In this document: one piece after another, positions 28,134 to 33,211 of the stretch
How the letters are laid out: each line of letters opens with the position of its first letter
Numbering within the stretch: the stretch's first letter is position 1
DNA from: Pseudomonadota bacterium
GTDB taxonomy: Bacteria > Pseudomonadota > Gammaproteobacteria > Burkholderiales > Ferrovaceae
Assembly: GCA_021796835.1 (NCBI GenBank)
Contig: JAKABO010000006.1
Coordinates: 67,325 to 100,535 of the forward strand
DNA length: 33,211 nt
Direction of reading: 5' to 3'
Program-made: the position numbers and the translations under genes
The notes under the pieces: generated by a model
Seen by the model: the letters and a program-made list of their open reading frames with translations, nothing else
What the model was told of the DNA's origin: nothing
Databases searched by the model: none

Positions 28134-29443
28134 GCAATTTGATCTTGATCGTGGACGATGAAATCGGTATTCGGGAATTACTCTCGGAAATTTTGCGCGA
28201 TGAAGGATATGAAGTACAGTTGGCGGCGACCGCCAGCGAAGCCCGCGAACTAAGGCAGCGCCAGCGTCCCGATATGGTGTTGCTGGATATCTGGATGCCT
28301 TTGGAAGATGGGGTGACCTTGTTGCGCGAATGGGCCAGCACGGGGCAATTGACCATGCCGGTGGTGATGATGTCAGGACATGCGACGGTGGATATGGCCG
28401 TGGAGGCAACGCGGATGGGGGCTTATGGCTTTCTGGAGAAACCCATTGCCTTGCCCAAGCTCCTCTCCACCGTGGTTCGTGCCATGCAGGCCGGAAAAGA
28501 GGTACGCCAACAGACCTTATCCAGCCATCAGTTGGGCCGTTCCGCCGTGATGAACGAGTTACGGCAACGCCTCGATCAAATAGCTTCCCAGGCCGTCCCT
28601 CTGTTTTTGATGGGGGAGCCGGGGTGCGGGATCGAATTGATTGCCCGCCACCTGCTCAAACCCAATGCGCTCTGGTATGCCCCCGAGGAGATGCATTGGC
28701 TGGAAGAAAACCCCTTTCAGCCTCTGCAGGATTATCAGGGGGGGGTCATCTTCATTGCCGAACTGGCGAACCTGAAGGCTGCAGAGCAGCAAGGTCTGAT
28801 ACAACTGATGTCCAAGTTGTCACGCTATCATCTGCGCCTGATTTGTGGCAGTGCCCAGCCGCTCGGAGAATTGATCCGTAACGGGCACCTGGCTGCCGCG
28901 TTCCTAGCCCAGATGGGCGGGGTATCTCTGGCTGTTCCTGCCTTGCGTGAACATGCGGAGGACATTCCGGAAATTGCGCTTACCTTTCTCAATCGCATGA
29001 TCGAAACCGGTGAAATCCCGGTTCGGACCCTGACCAGCGGGGCGCTCAACCTCTTGCGGCAGCAACGCTGGCCAGGCAACTTGCCCATGCTGGCCAGTGC
29101 CGTTCGGACATTGGCGCTGACAGCTTCCGGGTTTGAAATCACCTTTGAGGACGCCCAGAGATTTGTCACGGATTATGAAGGTGAGCCGGGAGAACCCGAC
29201 ACGGCCGATGAGGAGCAACGTTCCGTTCTGGTTCGGGACTTGGTCGCCCTGTACGAGAAACCCCTGCGCGAGGCACGGGACGAGTTTGAGAAAGGTTATT
29301 TCGAATTCCATCTCAGAGATGCCAGAGGCAATATTTCCCGGGTTGCTGAACGGGTTGGACTGGAACGGACCCATCTTTATCGGAAATTGAAGCAACTGGG
29401 GATTCATGGCGTCATTTATCGGCATGAGAGCGAGAGGGGCTAG
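28130..29443 (+). CDS. ntrX: NtrX-like response regulator with degenerate AAA+ domain
   Basis: This is the partner regulator of the upstream kinase. The 437-residue protein has an intact receiver domain: acidic DDE at 9-11, phosphoacceptor Asp53 in LLDIWMP, and Lys104 in GFLEKPI. A sigma54-type AAA+ region and a C-terminal Fis-like helix-turn-helix follow (GNISRVAERVGLERTHLYRKL, positions about 395-415). The AAA+ region is broken at its key sites: the Walker A position reads GEPGCGIE (162-169) with Ile in place of Lys, and the Walker B position reads GGVIFIAEL with Ala in place of Asp. Only about 36 residues separate them, so the GAFTGA loop is gone. It probably acts as a DNA-binding switch without activating sigma54 polymerase; that is inferred. 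Confidence 0.88.
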   Translation: MSNLILIVDDEIGIRELLSEILRDEGYEVQLAATASEARELRQRQRPDMVLLDIWMPLEDGVTLLREWASTGQLTMPVVMMSGHATVDMAVEATRMGAYGFLEKPIALPKLLSTVVRAMQAGKEVRQQTLSSHQLGRSAVMNELRQRLDQIASQAVPLFLMGEPGCGIELIARHLLKPNALWYAPEEMHWLEENPFQPLQDYQGGVIFIAELANLKAAEQQGLIQLMSKLSRYHLRLICGSAQPLGELIRNGHLAAAFLAQMGGVSLAVPALREHAEDIPEIALTFLNRMIETGEIPVRTLTSGALNLLRQQRWPGNLPMLASAVRTLALTASGFEITFEDAQRFVTDYEGEPGEPDTADEEQRSVLVRDLVALYEKPLREARDEFEKGYFEFHLRDARGNISRVAERVGLERTHLYRKLKQLGIHGVIYRHESERG

Positions 29444-29482
29444 GGTGCATTCGGCACGAATCTCCTTCGCCGTTGACAAGGC

Positions 29483-30787
29483 ATGACGAGCGCGCCAGCA
29501 CGTCGTTGGCTGATTCTTTCCCATGGATTCAACATGGACGGAAGGGCGGCCAGTCTGACCATAACGGACAAGATCCCTCACCTCAGGGCGGCTGGTATCG
29601 AACCCATCGTACTCAGCGCGGTTACCGGCGTCAGGGATTCGCGTTTCGTTCACGAACAATTACTTCCCTGGGGCCCCGCCGGCTTCCGTTTCGACCTGCG
29701 TCACTTGCTGGCCCTGAAATGGGGTCGCGATTGGCGTTACCGCGTGGTTACCGGTTTGACTTCGCTGCTTCTGGCCCCTTTCATCATTCTGGAACGACTG
29801 GTCGTGGGACTGCAAAGTCAGTGGTCCTGGACGCCTGCCGCCCTCTATCGGGGGTGGAAAATGATTCGGCGTTATCAGCCGGAACTCATCTACTCCACAG
29901 GGGGAGCCTACTCGGCCCATTGGGCGGGATACTGGTTAAAAAAACTGACGAAAGTTCGCTGGATTGCCGAGATCCATGACCCCATGGTTTTTCCGGGGAC
30001 AACTCCGGCAACCCGAAATCTCAAGTTTTGGGCTCGCCTGGAAGGGATGATCTGCACGGAGGCGGATATGGTCTGGTGGTTTACCGAGCAGGCTCTGACC
30101 AGTGCGCTGAAACGGCACCCGCAATTGGGCAAGCGCGGCTTTGCCCTATTGCCCGGAGCGGAACCCCCCCAGGCCAGGGCAGCCTACCAGAAAGGGCCTC
30201 GTTTGCGTCTGGGGCACTTTGGCTCTCTCTCCGAGGTGCGTACCCTGCGTCCATTTGTGGAAGCCTTTGCGCGTTTTTCTCAATCCTGTCCGGAACAGGC
30301 GGGGGACATGGAAATTCATTGTTTTGGTGGAAGCATCGATGGGCCAGGTCGAGAAGCCATTCAGCGGTTGGGAATGCAGAAATATTTTTTCGAACACGGA
30401 CGTCTGGAACGGGATCCTCACTCGGGACTGTCAGGTCGGGAACGTATTCAGCAGGAAATGCACCGGATGGATGGTCTATTGCTGATCCATGGTCATACGG
30501 CCGATTGTGCCGAGTACATTCCTTCCAAATTTTATGATTACCTATGGGCAGATCGGCCGGTGATTGGCCTTGTGCATCTGAACCCCCAATTGATGGATTT
30601 AATCGGGAAGCATGGGGGCTATGCCATCGAGGTGGACCAGAGCGGTGCATTGGAAGCGTTACTGGAACGCTTGCATCGGGACTGGGTAGAGGACAAAATG
30701 CCTCGTTCCGCCCTCCCCCCCCTGGGAACCCGACAGGCAGTGGAGGCCATCCTGCAGAGAATTGCCGAACGATGGGGAACGGCATGA
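29483..30787 (+). CDS. GT4-like glycosyltransferase
   Basis: This 434-residue protein looks like a GT-B fold glycosyltransferase. The N-terminal half starts RWLILSHGFNMDGRAASLT and has ELIYSTGGAYSAHWAGYWL and RWIAEIHDPM. The C-terminal half has RLGHFGSLSEVRTLRPFVEAF and the sugar-nucleotide region YIPSKFYDYLWADRPVIGL, typical of family 4. A hydrophobic stretch at about 92-110 may bring it to the inner membrane. It begins 39 nt after ntrX and is followed 43 nt later by an O-antigen ligase-like gene, suggesting a role in LPS or other surface glycan assembly. Donor and acceptor are unknown. Confidence 0.82.
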   Translation: MTSAPARRWLILSHGFNMDGRAASLTITDKIPHLRAAGIEPIVLSAVTGVRDSRFVHEQLLPWGPAGFRFDLRHLLALKWGRDWRYRVVTGLTSLLLAPFIILERLVVGLQSQWSWTPAALYRGWKMIRRYQPELIYSTGGAYSAHWAGYWLKKLTKVRWIAEIHDPMVFPGTTPATRNLKFWARLEGMICTEADMVWWFTEQALTSALKRHPQLGKRGFALLPGAEPPQARAAYQKGPRLRLGHFGSLSEVRTLRPFVEAFARFSQSCPEQAGDMEIHCFGGSIDGPGREAIQRLGMQKYFFEHGRLERDPHSGLSGRERIQQEMHRMDGLLLIHGHTADCAEYIPSKFYDYLWADRPVIGLVHLNPQLMDLIGKHGGYAIEVDQSGALEALLERLHRDWVEDKMPRSALPPLGTRQAVEAILQRIAERWGTA

Positions 30788-30830
30788 GTTTTTGTCAAGA
30801 GAGTTTCTCACGCAGGGCGGAGTATTCAGA

Positions 30831-32096
30831 GTGAAACCATTTTCTTTTGCCTCATCCATCCGCCTATGCGTCTATGGAATGCTTGCGCTTCTCCCTTTTT
30901 CAGTCGGGGGGGTCAATTTCTTTGGTTACCTCATTCTGCTGATGGCACTTCTTTCCAGGGAATGGTGGCAAGCGCTTCCACGGTTATTGAGAAACCCAAT
31001 GTCACTGACAGCCTTGATCATGCTTGTGATCGTCGGACTGGGGACAGTGTATTCTGTGGGACCGCATCATGAAGCCCTCAATGTACTCAACCGTTACCAT
31101 AAACTTTTATTCATTCCTTTGTTGATGCCTTTTTTCCAAGAGGAAAAAGACCGGGTTCGAGGATTGAACGTATTGTGTGGAGCGTTGCTGATCAATGTAC
31201 TTCTGTCCTGGACTGAGTACCTGAGGTTGACTCATATCAGTGATCCTATCTATGTGGCTGGCATGCCCAGTCCTGGAGATGCGGTTTTTCGCCAGCATAT
31301 TACCCAAGGTTTGTTGTTTTGCATCCTGGTGGTCATTGCCAGTGCCTTGGGTTGGCAAGCAAGAGAAAAGCAACGATTTTTATATTGGGGGATGGCCTTA
31401 CTTGCTGCGGGTAACGTGGCTTTCGTGATGGTAGGGAGAACCGGCAAGGCGATGCTCCCCGTGATTGCGCTTTGGTTATTAGGCGAGTGGTGGTTTTCAC
31501 GAAACAGGGCAGTGGTGCGGCAGGAGAAAGATCTCTCGAAGACCCAAAGCAATTCCGGGCCAAGTACTCGGTTTCAAGGGCGTTGGGTACTGGTTCTCAG
31601 CGTGATGATCGTGCTGGGAAGTACCTTGTGGAGCCTGACGAACCCTTCAACGATGCTGGGAACCGTGTTTCAGGAGGTCCGACAATCCCATCAAACCGGC
31701 GCAGACACTTCGCAGGGAGAGCGAGTAGAGTTTTGGCATAAAGGGGTTCTTCTGTTTTTGAAACACCCTGCGCTGGGATCGGGAACCGGGTCTGTTCTGA
31801 CCTTGACACAAGAATTGGCTAAAAATGAGACTACACCGGTCAATCGATTGGCGACTTCCAATTTCCATGACGAATACCTGATGTGGGCGGTCCAGTTTGG
31901 CGTTCCTGGTTTGGTAGCCATCGCGGCCTTTTTCATATTTTATCTACGCGGCGGTCGTCAACCGGGACTGTCTGGACAAGTGTTGCGTGGCATTGGGATC
32001 CTGTTTGCCTTTGGCTGCCTTTATAATTCATTTTTGGTTGATTTCACAGAAGGGTATAGCATCGTTTTGTTGGGCGGCTTATTGATTTCTCTATGA
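30831..32096 (+). CDS. O-antigen ligase/polymerase-like membrane protein (Wzy_C/WaaL family)
   Basis: This 421-residue polytopic protein has about ten hydrophobic segments. A long soluble loop near 250-330 contains the family signature RVEFWHKGVLLFLKHPALGSG and, further on, SNFHDEYLMWAVQFGVPGL. Such proteins join O-polysaccharide to lipid A-core (WaaL) or polymerise repeat units (Wzy) at the periplasmic face; the sequence alone does not separate the two. I place the start at the GTG at 30831, with GGAG 8 nt upstream. The longer frame from 30762 would overlap the preceding glycosyltransferase. Its stop overlaps the next start (ATGA). Confidence 0.85.
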   Translation: MKPFSFASSIRLCVYGMLALLPFSVGGVNFFGYLILLMALLSREWWQALPRLLRNPMSLTALIMLVIVGLGTVYSVGPHHEALNVLNRYHKLLFIPLLMPFFQEEKDRVRGLNVLCGALLINVLLSWTEYLRLTHISDPIYVAGMPSPGDAVFRQHITQGLLFCILVVIASALGWQAREKQRFLYWGMALLAAGNVAFVMVGRTGKAMLPVIALWLLGEWWFSRNRAVVRQEKDLSKTQSNSGPSTRFQGRWVLVLSVMIVLGSTLWSLTNPSTMLGTVFQEVRQSHQTGADTSQGERVEFWHKGVLLFLKHPALGSGTGSVLTLTQELAKNETTPVNRLATSNFHDEYLMWAVQFGVPGLVAIAAFFIFYLRGGRQPGLSGQVLRGIGILFAFGCLYNSFLVDFTEGYSIVLLGGLLISL

Positions 32097-33055
32097 AACT
32101 GATTGAGTGTTCGAACATGGTGAGGATGCAAGAGATTCATCTTCCAACTTCCCTGGATTTTTGTAATCCATCCATTGTGGCAGGGGAAGAGGGTTGGTGG
32201 GTGCTGGTGCGAGCTCTTGATCCCATACCCTATCATGGATCTCAACAGGAATGCCTGAGCAGTGAAAACTGGTTGCTTCACTACGCGGATGATTTTACGC
32301 TGAAGTCTACCCGTAAATTGGATGACCAGAAAATCCTGCAAACTTGTTCACCGGCCAGAAATGGTCTGGAAGATGGGCGCCTCTTTCTTTGGAAGGGAGA
32401 ATTGTGGGGTCTGTTCAGTGGATTCCGTCGGGAGGGCGAAAGTTTTTATAACACCATGATACTTGCCAGGATCAGTGAGGGTGAATGGGTAGATCCGGTG
32501 GTACTCCCCTCTCCTCATGACCATGCTCGAGAAAAAAACTGGATGCCCTGTGTTCGGGATGACGAACTCTACCTGTTTTATTCTACTCAGCCTTTGGAAG
32601 TTTACCTTTATTCGGAGGGTGAACTACGTCCAGTATCGGAAAAATTGGGCGTGAACCCCAAGTCCCGGATTGCACCGATTCGAGGTTCTATTTTATCTGG
32701 TTCTTCACAGGTCATCCCATGGGAAACTGGCTGGCTTGCCGTGTCTCATCACCGCAGAAAAGCGCCAGTCTTTAAAAAACTATTTATGAAGCACATTACC
32801 CATGACTCCGAGTATCAGGTCAAAAAAGTTATTTTTGACCACTATTTTCTTTGCTTTGATGGAAATTTCAATTTAATACGACGTTCAGAACCTTTCCAAT
32901 TTGAAATGGAAGGGGTGGAGTTTTGTGCGGGGATCGCCACCAAAGGTCGGAGGGTCGTGATGTCTTACGGGGTTAGAGACAGAATTTCACGACTTTTGGA
33001 AACTCGGGTGGATACGCTGAATCATTTGATCATGGAACTACCTATGTCAGGATAG
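32093..33055 (+). CDS. GH130/GT108-like five-bladed beta-propeller protein
   Basis: The 320-residue protein resembles the GH130 (mannoside phosphorylase) and GT108 clan. It has repeated beta-strand blocks and the blocks LEDGRLFLWKGELWGLFSGF (about 92-111, containing the EDxR-type motif), EKNWMPCVRDDELYLFYS, RGSILSGSSQVIPW and VSHHRR. It ends with VEFCAGIA then MSYGVRD. No signal peptide is present, which argues for a cytoplasmic role on mannose- or other hexose-containing glycans or phosphosugars. It is coupled (ATGA) to the O-antigen ligase-like gene. Fold assignment is moderately secure from motif pattern; whether it is a phosphorylase, hydrolase or transferase is unknown. Confidence 0.6.
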   Translation: MKLIECSNMVRMQEIHLPTSLDFCNPSIVAGEEGWWVLVRALDPIPYHGSQQECLSSENWLLHYADDFTLKSTRKLDDQKILQTCSPARNGLEDGRLFLWKGELWGLFSGFRREGESFYNTMILARISEGEWVDPVVLPSPHDHAREKNWMPCVRDDELYLFYSTQPLEVYLYSEGELRPVSEKLGVNPKSRIAPIRGSILSGSSQVIPWETGWLAVSHHRRKAPVFKKLFMKHITHDSEYQVKKVIFDHYFLCFDGNFNLIRRSEPFQFEMEGVEFCAGIATKGRRVVMSYGVRDRISRLLETRVDTLNHLIMELPMSG

Positions 33056-33066
33056 ACAGATTAGGT

Positions 33067-33211
33067 TCAACGCTGTGTACGTGTCAGGGTCTGGATGATC
33101 TCCAGAACGGCGCTCACCGGGAGGTTTTCCAGGCATAGGCTCTTGCTGAGCGCGTGGCGGTCACATCCTTCCTGGTGGCAGGGTACGCAGGGTCCTGATC
33201 CCTGAATGATC
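33067..33211 (-). CDS. Heptosyltransferase, GT9 family (partial, C-terminal 47 residues)
   Basis: The reverse strand entering from the right edge reads GSGPCVPCHQEGCDRH, then SLCLENLPVSAVLEIIQTL, and stops at 33067. The PCxPC...GC...CL pattern followed by a V-helix is typical of the C-terminus of WaaQ/RfaQ-type ADP-heptose:LPS heptosyltransferases. The start lies outside the window. It converges on the GH130-like gene with 11 bp between stops and supports an LPS-core context for this end. Confidence 0.75.
   Translation of the reverse strand, partial: IIQGSGPCVPCHQEGCDRHALSKSLCLENLPVSAVLEIIQTLTRTQR

Overview
The window is chromosomal and carries the dnaA/oriC neighbourhood of a proteobacterium, most probably a betaproteobacterium. 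The grounds are gene order and protein character: rpmH-rnpA-yidD-yidC-mnmE-mnmG-rsmG-parA-parB-atp runs one way, dnaA-dnaN-gyrB the other (no recF between dnaN and gyrB), and topA-smg-dprA is set back to back with def-fmt-rsmB-DUF4390-ntrY-ntrX, an order familiar from Betaproteobacteria. The genus cannot be fixed from the sequence alone. I saw no tRNA, rRNA, CRISPR array, insertion sequence or prophage gene.

Layout. (1) 1-3226, minus strand: F1Fo ATP synthase operon atpI-B-E-F-H-A, with atpA cut by the window edge, behind a near-consensus sigma70 promoter. (2) 3275-4275, minus: an unrecognised lipoprotein gene and a G-rich spacer with quadruplex potential. (3) 4276-12262, minus: chromosome partition (parA, parB, two parS sites), rRNA and tRNA modification (rsmG, mnmG, mnmE), membrane insertion (yidC, yidD), RNase P protein and L34, driven by a promoter upstream of rpmH. 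(4) 12263-14024: dnaA and the probable origin. Two perfect DnaA boxes face each other in a 19-bp-arm inverted repeat between dnaA and dnaN, followed by an AT-rich stretch. (5) 14025-17597, plus: dnaN and gyrB. (6) 17605-22591, minus: a family 2 glycosyltransferase, topA, smg and a short dprA. (7) 22673-29443, plus: def, fmt, rsmB, a DUF4390 protein and the NtrY/NtrX two-component pair, tightly packed with start/stop overlaps. (8) 29483-33211: a surface-glycan (LPS) cluster with a GT4-like glycosyltransferase, an O-antigen ligase/polymerase-like membrane protein, a GH130/GT108-like beta-propeller protein, and the end of a heptosyltransferase on the minus strand.

Most of the window is housekeeping. 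The parts that deserve a second look are the origin palindrome, the 26-bp perfect parS palindrome, the G-rich spacer beside the orphan lipoprotein, an NtrX whose AAA+ domain has lost its Walker A lysine, Walker B aspartate and GAFTGA loop, a DprA without its N-terminal domain, and the GH130-like protein translationally coupled to an O-antigen ligase-like gene. I did not find a clear candidate for a wholly new multi-gene system; the lipoprotein and the glycan cluster come closest.
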